A stretch of 64,000 nt of DNA. Source: Proruminimicrobium sp963666965 (lineage in GTDB: Bacteria; Elusimicrobiota; Endomicrobiia; Endomicrobiales; Endomicrobiaceae). Below are positions 24,966-34,142 of this stretch, in pieces. Numbering within the stretch: the stretch's first letter is position 1; every line of letters starts with the position of its first letter. Location of the stretch: NCBI GenBank assembly GCA_963666965.1, contig OY762939.1:744001-808000 (forward strand), read 5' to 3'. The notes under the pieces are model-generated. The model worked only from the letters and a program-made list of their open reading frames with translations, made no database searches and was not told the DNA's origin. The position numbers and the translations under genes are program-made.

Positions 24966-26730
24966 TTTTAATTTTCTTTAAACTTTCCGCTTTTTCAATA
25001 AGCTGTGCATTTTCAGGCGCAAGTTTAAGCCCTTGCGTGATGTATTTTTTTGCATTTTTATAGTCTTTCATAAGTTCATATAATTCGGCTGCTTTATAAT
25101 AATACTGCGCATTTTTTTTATCGTGTTTTATAAGATTTAAGTATATGTAAATTGCTTTTTGATATTCATTTGATAATGCATAAATTTTTGCCGTATAAAT
25201 AGAAAAATCTATATTGTATGGTTCAAGATTAAATGCTTTTTCGGCATACAAATAAGCATTCTTCATATCGTTTTGATATAGATATATTCCGCTTAGATTC
25301 CTGAAACTGTATGCAACATTTATGTTCGCTTCTATTGAACGTAAATATTCTTTTTTTGCATTTTCATAATTTTTTTCATAAGCATATATTAAAGCTAGAT
25401 CTGATGAATATAGAGGAGAATTATTGCTGTATTCTATCGCTTTATATAAAAATTCTTTAGCCTTTTGATAATCATTATTTTTTAGATATATTTTTGAAAT
25501 AAAATAACATGTGCCGTGATAAATAGGCGCATCATAATAAGCATTAACCCAGTAAGTATCAGAATTCGTAAATTTTTTAGCTTGTATTGACGAAGCGAAG
25601 AAATATGTTGGGAATAATATAATAAAAATAAATATAAAGTATTTTTTTAAAACAGGGAATTTTTTTATTGCATTGTTAATGATTTCATAAAATATAATTA
25701 TCAACCCTGTTATAGGTATTAATAGTCTGTGGAATAAAAAAACGGAATCCGGTGCAACAAAAGTTGGCAATAACCAAATAATCATCCAGAAAAAACCGAA
25801 TAATAAAATTTTAATATTTATTAGTTTCTTGTTTAGGCAAATTAATAACAATAAAAATAATAATAAATTTAATACTATGACAAAAGGCGTAATATTAAAT
25901 TTGTATAACATAACCGGGATATAATCCGGTATTAAGATTTTTGATATATATGCGGCGATTCCGTTTAACGAATCCCAAATATGTTTTCCGGATTCAAATG
26001 TATTGATAGTATTGTTTGTAATTGAAATATTTCTTAAGTATAAGTAAAAGGCAATAATAGGAAGCAAATAGAAAATTATTTTTATTATTTGATTTTTGTT
26101 TATCTTTAAATCAAATGTATATATGAAAACAATATAGGTCGGCAACAAAATTACCGCAGTTTCTTTAGTTAAAAGTGCGATAAAAAAAGTTACAATAAAA
26201 ATAGATAAATTCATATTTTTATTGAATTTTATATATTCTGTCAAATTTACAAACGACAGATATGTAAATATAAGAAGCAGGGTGTCATTTCTGGCCGGTA
26301 TCCACGCTATAGATGAAGAAAATACAGGATGAACCGCTATAAGAATACATATAAATTTTAAAATAACGGAATTCTGTTTTAAACGTGATATAAAAACATA
26401 CATTAAATAAATACTTAAAATAAATAATATTATATTTGACAGATGAAAAATTTTAGTATTATTGCCGAATAATATTGTTTCTATTGCAAAAGACAGAGTA
26501 AGGATTGGTCTGTAATATGGAAAATCATCCGAGTAATAACATGAGGTTGTAAATAATTTTGGTATATTTTTGAATTCGGAAATGAAATTAATGTTTCTCG
26601 TTATTAACACATCATCATCATGATTTGTAAATTCGTAATTGATCGTTTTGCCGTAAATGGCAAATACTATTATCGACAGAATTATAAAAAAACCGAAATT
26701 AGATCGTAAAAATAAATTAAGTTGTTTCAT
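24952..26730 (-). CDS. TMTC-like membrane protein with TPRs (putative GT-C glycosyltransferase), paralogue B
   Basis: This 592-residue protein has about eleven helices (1-380) and then four or five TPRs (about 395-590). It shares the family landmarks: FTNHDDDVLITRNI after helix 1, YYRPILTLSFA, AVHPVFSSSIAWIPARND and LLTKETAVILLP. The TPR tail would lie on the same side as the acidic catalytic loop or hold an acceptor protein. Its last ~45 codons are almost identical in DNA to those of paralogue C. It overlaps both neighbours by 14 bases. The function is inferred from similarity to TMTC O-mannosyltransferases and is not established. Confidence 0.75.
   Translation of the reverse strand: MKQLNLFLRSNFGFFIILSIIVFAIYGKTINYEFTNHDDDVLITRNINFISEFKNIPKLFTTSCYYSDDFPYYRPILTLSFAIETILFGNNTKIFHLSNIILFILSIYLMYVFISRLKQNSVILKFICILIAVHPVFSSSIAWIPARNDTLLLIFTYLSFVNLTEYIKFNKNMNLSIFIVTFFIALLTKETAVILLPTYIVFIYTFDLKINKNQIIKIIFYLLPIIAFYLYLRNISITNNTINTFESGKHIWDSLNGIAAYISKILIPDYIPVMLYKFNITPFVIVLNLLLFLLLLICLNKKLINIKILLFGFFWMIIWLLPTFVAPDSVFLFHRLLIPITGLIIIFYEIINNAIKKFPVLKKYFIFIFIILFPTYFFASSIQAKKFTNSDTYWVNAYYDAPIYHGTCYFISKIYLKNNDYQKAKEFLYKAIEYSNNSPLYSSDLALIYAYEKNYENAKKEYLRSIEANINVAYSFRNLSGIYLYQNDMKNAYLYAEKAFNLEPYNIDFSIYTAKIYALSNEYQKAIYIYLNLIKHDKKNAQYYYKAAELYELMKDYKNAKKYITQGLKLAPENAQLIEKAESLKKIKNDSI
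24991..25124 (-). repeat. 134-bp tract shared by TMTC-like genes B and C (copy in B)
   Basis: This tract codes for the last TPR of paralogue B and matches 26756-26889 in paralogue C with only about five differences by eye. The rest of the two genes is far more diverged. It encodes the shared peptide AAELYELMKDYKNAKKYITQ and what follows. The local homogeneity suggests gene conversion or a recent recombination. Confidence 0.8.
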
Positions 26731-28492
26731 TATTTAGTCTCTTTAGAAATTCTGCCTTTTCGATAAGCTGTACATTTTCAGGCGCAAGTTTAAGCCCTTG
26801 CGTGATGTATTTTTTTGCATTTTTATAGTCTTTCATAAGTTCGTATAATTCGGCTGCTTTATAATAATACTGGGCATTTTTTTTATCGTATTTTAAGAGT
26901 TCAAGACATATATCAAGAGCTTTTTTAAAATATCCGTTTAAAGTGTAAACGGTAATCATAAGTTTTGAAAATTCGATATCATTGCTGTTTATTTCATATC
27001 CCATTTGGGCATATTCAAGAGCCTTTTTTATGTTATTTTTCTTAATGTATATTTTGCTTAAATTGCCGTAAACAAGGTCTTTTACGTTTGAATTTAATTG
27101 AGCCGCTTTCAAAAGAAGTTTTTCTCCTTCTTCATATTTTTCCTCGTATAATAAAATTGCGGCCATATCAAGTAAATAGCTGCCAGGCGAATATTGATCG
27201 GCAATTGAAATAAAATGCCATGCTTTTTGATAGTCGCCTATTTCAAGAAATCTTTGTGAAAAACCGTGGCATGCAACATGATAATTCGGCGCGTCCGAAT
27301 AAGCGTTTGCCCAGAATACGGCAGGTTCGGCGTATTTATCGGCCTGAATGCGGGCCGCATAAAAATATGCGCAAAATAAAGTTGCGAAAATCACAAACAA
27401 ATATTTTTTCAGAATGATGTGTTTTTTAATAAGATTTCCTGTAAATTCGCCGAATATAAGAGCAAGTCCTAATGACGGTATCAGAAATCTGTGGAATAAA
27501 AGAGCGTAATCATTCATAAGAAAAGTCGGCAAAAGCCATAAAACGAGCCATATTAACGAAAATATTATGATTCTTGCACTTAACATTTTTTTACGGTATG
27601 AAACAAAAATAAATACGGCAAACGCCATATTTAGAATAAGTGGTTTGGCATTAAGGCTTATATCATATATCATTACAGGCATGGAGTCAGGTATCAAAAA
27701 TTTTGAAATATATGTCATAGTTCCGGTTAGAATGTATGTTCCGTATTTCTGCCACTCAAATATATTTATGCCCATTCCGGAAACAGATATGCTTCGTATT
27801 GCAAAATATCCCGCAAGAATAAAAATAATCGCCGCTGCCGTTTTTAAAATTTGTTTTTTGGTAAATTTGAGTTTAAATAGGTATATAAACAATATATATA
27901 TCGGTATTACGACAATCGCGTTTTCTTTTGTAAAAAGAGCAGCAATAAAAAATAAAAGAAATAAAAACAGATTTAAGTTTTTTCCGGAGTTATGGTAATT
28001 TATAAGATTAATAAAAGACAGACAAATCAATATCATAAGAAGAGTATCGTTTCTTGCCGGAACCCACGCCACGCATGACGTAAATATAGGATGAACGGCC
28101 GCAAGAATACATATCAATTTTATGACAGTAGTATTTTGTTTTAGATGTTTTAGAAAAATATACATCAGAAAAATGCTTGCAAAAAACAGAAGTATGTTTG
28201 AAAAGTGGTACATCTTTATATTGTTGCCGAAGAGAATTGATTCAACGGCAAAAGATAACGTGAGTATCGGTCTGTAATACGAGTAGTTGGACAGATAATA
28301 GCATGATGTTGTAAATAATTTAGGTATATTTGAAAAATTTGAAATAAAATTTATATTTCTCGTGATCAGCGTATCATCATCGTATTTTATAAATTCATAA
28401 TTTATTGTTTTTGCATAAAGAAAAAAAACAACGGCGGCAAGAATTATAAAAAAAGCGGTATCGGTTCTTAGAAATCTTTTAATTTTTTTCAT
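26717..28492 (-). CDS. TMTC-like membrane protein with TPRs (putative GT-C glycosyltransferase), paralogue C
   Basis: This 591-residue paralogue has the same topology as B and D. Landmarks are IKYDDDTLITRN, YYRPILTLSFAVE, AAVHPIFTSCVAWVPARND and LFTKENAIVVIP (KEN in place of KET). The TPR region covers about 400-590. Its 5' end is identical over 69 bases with paralogue D, and its 3' end is nearly identical with paralogue B. It thus looks like a mosaic formed by recombination between tandem copies. It lies in the glyS-to-comEC operon. Confidence 0.75.
   Translation of the reverse strand: MKKIKRFLRTDTAFFIILAAVVFFLYAKTINYEFIKYDDDTLITRNINFISNFSNIPKLFTTSCYYLSNYSYYRPILTLSFAVESILFGNNIKMYHFSNILLFFASIFLMYIFLKHLKQNTTVIKLICILAAVHPIFTSCVAWVPARNDTLLMILICLSFINLINYHNSGKNLNLFLFLLFFIAALFTKENAIVVIPIYILFIYLFKLKFTKKQILKTAAAIIFILAGYFAIRSISVSGMGINIFEWQKYGTYILTGTMTYISKFLIPDSMPVMIYDISLNAKPLILNMAFAVFIFVSYRKKMLSARIIIFSLIWLVLWLLPTFLMNDYALLFHRFLIPSLGLALIFGEFTGNLIKKHIILKKYLFVIFATLFCAYFYAARIQADKYAEPAVFWANAYSDAPNYHVACHGFSQRFLEIGDYQKAWHFISIADQYSPGSYLLDMAAILLYEEKYEEGEKLLLKAAQLNSNVKDLVYGNLSKIYIKKNNIKKALEYAQMGYEINSNDIEFSKLMITVYTLNGYFKKALDICLELLKYDKKNAQYYYKAAELYELMKDYKNAKKYITQGLKLAPENVQLIEKAEFLKRLNNETT
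26756..26889 (-). repeat. 134-bp tract shared by TMTC-like genes B and C (copy in C)
   Basis: This is the partner of 24991-25124. It lies at the 3' end of paralogue C and keeps the same reading frame. Differences are single bases, mostly at third codon positions. The two copies are direct repeats about 1.77 kb apart, so unequal exchange could add or remove one TMTC-like gene. Confidence 0.8.
28424..28492 (-). repeat. 69-bp identical 5' tract shared by TMTC-like genes C and D
   Basis: The first 69 bases of paralogue C are identical to the first 69 of paralogue D (30248-30316). They encode the cytoplasmic start and first helix (MKKIKRFLRTDTAFFIILAA). Identity stops sharply on the helix side, and beyond it the genes differ at many positions. 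Confidence 0.85.
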
Positions 28493-28531
28493 GTATAGCC
28501 AACAGTAACATTTTTAAAATAAACTATCAAT

Positions 28532-30316
28532 CTAGACGTATGTTTTGTTTGTTAATTTAAGAAAATGTTTTTGATATATTATGTTTGTTGTATTTAATTT
28601 CATGGCTCTTTCTATATAGTAAATAGATTTGTTCCTATCATTTAAAGCTTCATATAGCAGACTTAGATTGTAATAATAGTTATCATTTTTTTTATCATAT
28701 TTTAATAAATCTATAAGAATATATGAAGATTCTTTATATTTCCCGGTTTGAGCATAAATTATTGCCAAATGTTCAGCAAATTCTTTAGTATATGGCTTTA
28801 AAAAATATGCTTGTTCTGCATAAACTAATGCTTTTTGGTAGTTCTTCTGTTTAATAGATATTTCACTTAATCTTTTTAAACACAGAGCTTTATTCTTCTT
28901 TGATAAAGATATTAATTTAAAATATATTTTTTCTGCATCATTGAAATTTCCTTCTTTTTGTAATATCAAAGCTAAAGTTGCTTGATAAGTATAATTATCT
29001 TCACATAATAATATAGCCTTGTTTATATATTCTTTTGCTTTATAAAAATTTCGAGCATGTAAATATTTTTTAGCAATAAGCTCCATGATCATGGGTGAGT
29101 TAGAAGCATCATGAATTGCATTTTCTACATAAATATCTCCATTTTTATATTTAGATGCCTGTATATGGGATGTGTATCCAAGAAATAAAAATAACATTAT
29201 AAATAAGCAGTATAAATATTGAGTCTGAATTAATTTCTTTAAAATTTTATTTATGAATTCATGTAATATTATAGCGATTCCTAGGAACGGCAGTATCAAT
29301 CTGTGAGTCATAAAAAGATAATGAGATTTTTGCAATAAAAATGTGGGTAGTAAACATAAAAAAATCCATATAAGACTAAATATAATGAATTTTTTATTTA
29401 TGGCATTTTTGTGATATAAAATATACAAGAGAATACAAACAGCAATATTGACAATTAATATAAAAATATTAATTTTGACGTTATATAAAATTATTGGCAT
29501 ATGTAATGGAAAAATAAATTTATAAATAAACATCATAAAATTGAATAAAGTGTTGAGTATATAGTCTTGCCAGTTTATCAAATATTCGTTTATATCGATA
29601 TCTGCTACTGATAGATTCCTTAAAATAAAATATACCGTAACTGTAGGAATTAAAAGGGATATTATCTTAATTATCTGATTTTGTCCGATTTTTAAATTAA
29701 AACAGTATATTAATAAAATAAACAGAAATATGAATACTATTGCCGTTTCTTTTGTTAATAAAGCGCAAAAGAAGAATAATATAAATGCTATTAATTGATA
29801 TAACCTATTTTGTCTTAAATAATTAATAAGGGAAATGAAACCTAACATGGAAAATATCATCAATAGAACATCATTTCTTGCTGGCAACCATGCAACGCAT
29901 GATGCAAATGCTGGATGGACAGCCATTAATAAACATAGAAATTTTAATGTTATGTTGTTAAATTTGAGTTTTAATAAAAGCATATATGTCAAATACACTG
30001 CACAAATAAACAGTAGTATATTCATAAAATGGTAAATCTTTGGGTTAGTTTTAAAAAAGATAGTTTCCAGTGTAAAAGAAAGAGTTAGTATTGGCCTGTA
30101 ATATTGATAGTCATTTGAATAATAGCATGATGTTGTAAATAATTTAGGTATATTTTTAAAATCCGATATAAAATTTATATTTTGTGTTATCAGAGTATAA
30201 TCATCATGATTTGTAAACTGATAATTTATAGTTTTTCCGTAAATTATAAAAACAACGGCGGCAAGAATTATAAAAAAAGCGGTATCGGTTCTTAGAAATC
30301 TTTTAATTTTTTTCAT
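28532..30316 (-). CDS. TMTC-like membrane protein with TPRs (putative GT-C glycosyltransferase), paralogue D
   Basis: This 594-residue paralogue is the first of three in the operon and begins 7 bases after the glyS stop. Landmarks are FTNHDDYTLITQN, YYRPILTLSFTLE, MAVHPAFASCVAWLPARND and LLTKETAIVFIF. The acidic loop is DDY rather than DDD. TPRs occupy about 400-594. A 39-base gap separates it from paralogue C. Its TPR tail differs from those of B and C, which suggests that acceptor recognition has diverged. No catalytic role has been shown for this bacterial branch. Confidence 0.75.
   Translation of the reverse strand: MKKIKRFLRTDTAFFIILAAVVFIIYGKTINYQFTNHDDYTLITQNINFISDFKNIPKLFTTSCYYSNDYQYYRPILTLSFTLETIFFKTNPKIYHFMNILLFICAVYLTYMLLLKLKFNNITLKFLCLLMAVHPAFASCVAWLPARNDVLLMIFSMLGFISLINYLRQNRLYQLIAFILFFFCALLTKETAIVFIFLFILLIYCFNLKIGQNQIIKIISLLIPTVTVYFILRNLSVADIDINEYLINWQDYILNTLFNFMMFIYKFIFPLHMPIILYNVKINIFILIVNIAVCILLYILYHKNAINKKFIIFSLIWIFLCLLPTFLLQKSHYLFMTHRLILPFLGIAIILHEFINKILKKLIQTQYLYCLFIMLFLFLGYTSHIQASKYKNGDIYVENAIHDASNSPMIMELIAKKYLHARNFYKAKEYINKAILLCEDNYTYQATLALILQKEGNFNDAEKIYFKLISLSKKNKALCLKRLSEISIKQKNYQKALVYAEQAYFLKPYTKEFAEHLAIIYAQTGKYKESSYILIDLLKYDKKNDNYYYNLSLLYEALNDRNKSIYYIERAMKLNTTNIIYQKHFLKLTNKTYV
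30248..30316 (-). repeat. 69-bp identical 5' tract shared by TMTC-like genes C and D (copy in D)
   Basis: This is the partner of 28424-28492, with every base the same. Such a tract at the 5' end, together with the different tract shared at the 3' ends of B and C, makes gene C a mosaic. Confidence 0.85.
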
Positions 30317-30323
30317 TTGCCGT

Positions 30324-32432
30324 TTATTGTAACAGAGATAAATCTATAAAAGAATCAAAACCGCCCGTAATTGCGGCTATAAGAGAAATCCTGTTGAGTT
30401 TCAACGCGTTATCATCGCACATAACCATTACGTTTTCAAAGAAATTATCGAGATGAGGTTTGATATCGTTTAAAGTATTAAGGGCTTTTTGATAATTTTT
30501 TGAAGCAACGAAGTTCTTTAAATGTTGCGATGTTGCGGCGTATTGGGCGTAAAGTTTTTTTTCGGCATCTTCGGTCAGAAGAGACTCATTGATTGCCGCC
30601 GTAATTTCCAGCTTCTGTTTTTTTGCCTGCTGGACAAGATTATTTGCTCTTTTGAATATTGTGATTATTGATTCAAAAACAGGTTCTTTTCTTGCCTGAT
30701 TTAAAAATAATAATTTTATTTTTATGTCGCCGAGCGACTTAAAACCGTTTTTTTGGGCAGGCGCTGTTACGGCCTTAACCTCATCAAACTTAAAACCTTC
30801 ATTTTCGTATATGTTTTCTATTCTGCTCCAAAAAAACTTTATAAGTCTTTCTTTTGCCGTTTTATAAGTATCAAGCTGTTTTATTTTTTCAGGCATATTT
30901 TTTAAAGCTTCTTCTATTATTTTTTCAGCGTCGGCTTCAGGTATAAATTCGGCGATCATCCTTATTGTTCCTATTGCCATTCTTCTTAAGCCGTAAGGGT
31001 CTGCCGAACCTGAAGGTTCAAGGCCTATTGCGAAATCAGCCGCAAGAGTGTCTATTTTATCGGCCATTGATATTACTGCCGCAAGTGTGCTTTCGGGAAG
31101 ATTTCCTGAGGCGCTTAAAGGCCAGTAATGCTGTTCTACTGCCAGTGATATTTCATCGGATTCGCCGGATACCTTAGAATAAATACGTCCCATAATGCCC
31201 TGCAGCTCAGGATATTCAAACACCATTTCGCTGACAAGGTCAGTTTTTGATATGCTGACAGTTTTGTTTATTTTATCCACTGAGCAGGAAAGATTGTTTT
31301 CTTTGGAAATAAAGCCGGCAAGACTTTTTATTCTTTCAAGTTTTTCATATACCGTTCCTATTTCTTTCTGGAATACAAGTCCTTTAAGTCTTTCAAGGGA
31401 AGCGTCGATTGTTTTCTTTAAATCGTTTTCATAGAAAAATTCTGAATCCGCAAGCCTTGCGATTACGACTTTTTCATAACCGGTCCTGACGATGTTTAAA
31501 TACTCTGATTTTCCGTTTCTGATACCTATAAAATAATTTGTAAGTTTGCCGGTTTCATCTTTTACCGCAAAACATTTTTGTTTTTTCTTCATGCATGTTA
31601 TCAAAACTTCGGGAGGAAGTTTAAGATATTTTTCATCGAATTTACACAGAACCGCCGTCGGATATTCAACAAGCTGGTTTACTTCGTTTATAAGGTCTTC
31701 GTCAAGAATCGCTTTGCACGATATGGAGTTTGCCGCGTCATTTATGGAATTGATGATTCTTTCTCTTCTTTCGGACTGGTCAACGAGAATACAGTTGTTC
31801 TGCAGTATTGTTTTGTAATTGTCCGCGTTGTCTATTACTACGGGTTTTGTGCTCAGAGCATGAAGTCCGATTGTTTTGTTTGATGATACAAGAGCGCCGT
31901 CAGCCATTGAAAACTTGATGACTTTATCTCCGTACATAGCGGTTATCGTTCTTACGGGTCTTGCGAATTTCATAAGAGAACTTTCCCAAACCATAGTTTT
32001 CGGAAAATATATTTTTTTGATAACTTCTGGAAAAATTTCAGAAAGAGCCGATGAAGCTTTTACTCCTTTTATTTTTTGTATATGACAGTAATACTGCCCT
32101 TTTTCCGTATCTTTTATTTGAAGTTGTTCAGGATTTATGTTGTGTTTTTTTGAAAAACCCAAAACAGCCTGCGTCCAGTTGCCGTTTGCATCTTTGCCGG
32201 CTTTGACGGCAGGTCCGTTAAATTCCTGGTTTTTATCAACGCTTTTTTCGGCGACATCAGTTATAAAGAGTATAAGTCTTCTCGGAGTAGAGTATGTTTT
32301 TATTTCGGCAAATACCAAACCGATTGCGTTAAGCATATCTGCGGTGCTTTTTTTCATTTGATCAAGAGCCGGCGCGATATACGAAGCCGGTATTTCTTCA
32401 GTTCCTATTTCAAGCAATACGTTTTTTGCCAT
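30324..32432 (-). CDS. glyS: Glycyl-tRNA synthetase beta subunit
   Basis: This 702-residue beta subunit of the bacterial alpha2beta2 GlyRS recognises and binds tRNA-Gly. It begins with the family start LLEIGTEEIPASYI and has TPRRLILFI, the HD-like middle region and a C-terminal anticodon-binding helical region. Length is typical (about 690). It is separated from glyQ by 187 bases that hold a palindromic repeat, unlike the usual tight glyQ-glyS arrangement. It probably shares the transcript of the long minus-strand operon. Confidence 0.95.
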   Translation of the reverse strand: MAKNVLLEIGTEEIPASYIAPALDQMKKSTADMLNAIGLVFAEIKTYSTPRRLILFITDVAEKSVDKNQEFNGPAVKAGKDANGNWTQAVLGFSKKHNINPEQLQIKDTEKGQYYCHIQKIKGVKASSALSEIFPEVIKKIYFPKTMVWESSLMKFARPVRTITAMYGDKVIKFSMADGALVSSNKTIGLHALSTKPVVIDNADNYKTILQNNCILVDQSERRERIINSINDAANSISCKAILDEDLINEVNQLVEYPTAVLCKFDEKYLKLPPEVLITCMKKKQKCFAVKDETGKLTNYFIGIRNGKSEYLNIVRTGYEKVVIARLADSEFFYENDLKKTIDASLERLKGLVFQKEIGTVYEKLERIKSLAGFISKENNLSCSVDKINKTVSISKTDLVSEMVFEYPELQGIMGRIYSKVSGESDEISLAVEQHYWPLSASGNLPESTLAAVISMADKIDTLAADFAIGLEPSGSADPYGLRRMAIGTIRMIAEFIPEADAEKIIEEALKNMPEKIKQLDTYKTAKERLIKFFWSRIENIYENEGFKFDEVKAVTAPAQKNGFKSLGDIKIKLLFLNQARKEPVFESIITIFKRANNLVQQAKKQKLEITAAINESLLTEDAEKKLYAQYAATSQHLKNFVASKNYQKALNTLNDIKPHLDNFFENVMVMCDDNALKLNRISLIAAITGGFDSFIDLSLLQ

Positions 32433-32501
32433 TTTTTTTATCCTTTTTGTTTGAATTTATATTTTTATTTATAATTTTTCTATTTTGTTTTTGCCGTTTT
32501 A

Positions 32502-32604
32502 AGACTTTAAGATTTGTGGCGAAACGAAGAATTTTAAAACCGTAGCGTACACAAGTCGAGCGGAGCGTACGGTACGTAAGGTTTTAAAATTCAAAGTTGC
32601 AGTC
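32502..32604. repeat. Imperfect palindromic intergenic element, copy 2
   Basis: This element lies between glyQ and glyS. It is bounded by AGACT and AGTC and has a perfect 13-bp stem (GAATTTTAAAACC, 32529-32541, with 32580-32592). The enclosed 38 bases are GC-richer and hold CGTAC and GTACG arms. It resembles the element at 383-480 in its ends (AAGACT, AAAGTTGCAGTC) and its stem position. In RNA it would fold into a long hairpin between two operon genes, perhaps acting as a mobile MITE/REP-like element or mRNA processing site. Confidence 0.65.
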
Positions 32605-32619
32605 CGAATATTAAAGTCG

Positions 32620-33471
32620 CTATTTATTCTCGCCAAGAAGTTTCATATATCCTTCAGCCACCATTTTCGCAAGAGTTCTCACCCTTAAAACATAATTTAC
32701 TCTTTCTGAAACCGATATTGCGCTTCTTGCGTCAAGCATATTAAAAAGATGAGAGCATTTCATTACGGCGTCGTATGCCGGGAGCACTAAATTTGATTCA
32801 ACGAGTTTTTTTGCCTCGGATTCCCAATCGTTAAAATGTTTTAAAAGCATTTCAGTATTTGCAACTTCAAAATTATATTTTGACCATTGTTTTTCGTCTT
32901 CAAGATGAACGTCTCCGTAAGTTACGTCGTCTGTCCACATTAAATCGTAAACGCTGTCTTTTTTCTGCGAATACATTGCGAGTCTTTCAAGTCCGTATGT
33001 TATTTCTACCGATATCGGATTTAATTCAATTCCGCCTATTTGCTGGAAATAAGTAAACTGCGTCGCTTCCATTCCGTCTATCCATACTTCCCAGCCAAGT
33101 CCCCATGCGCCAAGCGTCGGCGATTCCCAGTCGTCTTCAACAAATCTTATGTCATGTTCTTTAGGATCAAGCCCTATGGTCTGAAGACTTTTTAAATAAA
33201 GCTGCTGTATGTTTGCCGGAGCAGGTTTCATAATAACCTGAAATTGGTAATAATGCTGGAGCCTGTTCGGATTTTCTCCGTATCTGCCGTCAGTGGGCCT
33301 TCTTGAAGGTTCTACATAGGCAACGTTCCACGGCTTTGGTCCCAGACATTTTAAAAATGTCGCAGGATTGAAAGTTCCGGCTCCTTTTTCCAAATCGTAC
33401 GGCTGCCATATAAGACATCCTTCCTGCGCCCAGAATTTATGAAGCCTCATAATAATGTCTTGAAAATTCAT
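32620..33471 (-). CDS. glyQ: Glycyl-tRNA synthetase alpha subunit
   Basis: This 283-residue class II catalytic subunit activates glycine and charges tRNA-Gly with GlyS. It carries FWAQEGCLIWQPYD near residue 13, YVEPSRRPTDGRYG, GIELNPISVEITYGLERLA (motif 3-like, given here in two pieces: GIELNPISVE and ITYGLERLA) and the RVNYVLRVRTLA end. It starts eight bases after the recO stop, with a GGGG ribosome site. The two-subunit form is bacterial. Confidence 0.96.
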   Translation of the reverse strand: MNFQDIIMRLHKFWAQEGCLIWQPYDLEKGAGTFNPATFLKCLGPKPWNVAYVEPSRRPTDGRYGENPNRLQHYYQFQVIMKPAPANIQQLYLKSLQTIGLDPKEHDIRFVEDDWESPTLGAWGLGWEVWIDGMEATQFTYFQQIGGIELNPISVEITYGLERLAMYSQKKDSVYDLMWTDDVTYGDVHLEDEKQWSKYNFEVANTEMLLKHFNDWESEAKKLVESNLVLPAYDAVMKCSHLFNMLDARSAISVSERVNYVLRVRTLAKMVAEGYMKLLGENK

Positions 33472-33479
33472 TGTATCCC

Positions 33480-34142
33480 CTAATTTATAAATTTAATTTT
33501 TTTTAAAAATGTGCCTACAGCAAGCTGCGGCACATAAGTTTTGATATAATTTTCGACATAATTCCACATTAAAGTGTCTTTTCTGCCGTCAAATCCTTCA
33601 AGGCATTCAAGATCATCGCCTGAGCAGTTTGAAATTTTCTGAAGACAGCAGAAATCATCTTTTCTCATTGCAGACTGCCTTGCAACGTAGTCCGTCATGC
33701 TGTATCCTGAAATTTTAAGAAGTCTTAGCGAAAAAGCCGTGAGAACTCTTAAAGGGACCTCGGATGACCCGAGCAAATGCCACGTCCTTGATATTAAATC
33801 ATATTTTTTTTCATTTGGCATATTTGTCGGGGCGAATTTATCGCTTAATTCGCTTACGTATAATGCGATATAATATTTCTTGATATCCTGTTTTACAGGC
33901 GTGTGATTATTCAAAATTCTGGCGCCTGTTACAGTCGGTTTTGAATGGGGGCTTGTCTGGTAAATCGTTATTTCGCTTTCAGTTACCGGTTCTGTGGCAG
34001 GCGAAAGTTTTGCGACTATTTTTTTTGCACTCGGGACTACGGCATGAATCTTTCCCCAATCGGGAGTATAAAGAGTGACGGTTTTATCCGCTTCCGACGA
34101 AGTTGAGCTGTTTAATATAAGTGCGTTTAAATTATAGTACAT
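33480..34142 (-). CDS. recO: DNA repair protein RecO
   Basis: This 220-residue protein helps load RecA on SSB-coated DNA in the RecFOR pathway. It has the N-terminal OB-fold (ALILNSSTSSEADKTVTLYT, residues 7-26) and a helical C-domain (YYIALYVSELSDKFA onward). Three or four cysteines (DDFCCLQ, NCSGDDLEC) lie where some RecO proteins bind zinc, but the CxxC pattern is incomplete. It overlaps the upstream CNNM gene by 11 bases. Confidence 0.88.
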   Translation of the reverse strand: MYYNLNALILNSSTSSEADKTVTLYTPDWGKIHAVVPSAKKIVAKLSPATEPVTESEITIYQTSPHSKPTVTGARILNNHTPVKQDIKKYYIALYVSELSDKFAPTNMPNEKKYDLISRTWHLLGSSEVPLRVLTAFSLRLLKISGYSMTDYVARQSAMRKDDFCCLQKISNCSGDDLECLEGFDGRKDTLMWNYVENYIKTYVPQLAVGTFLKKIKFIN

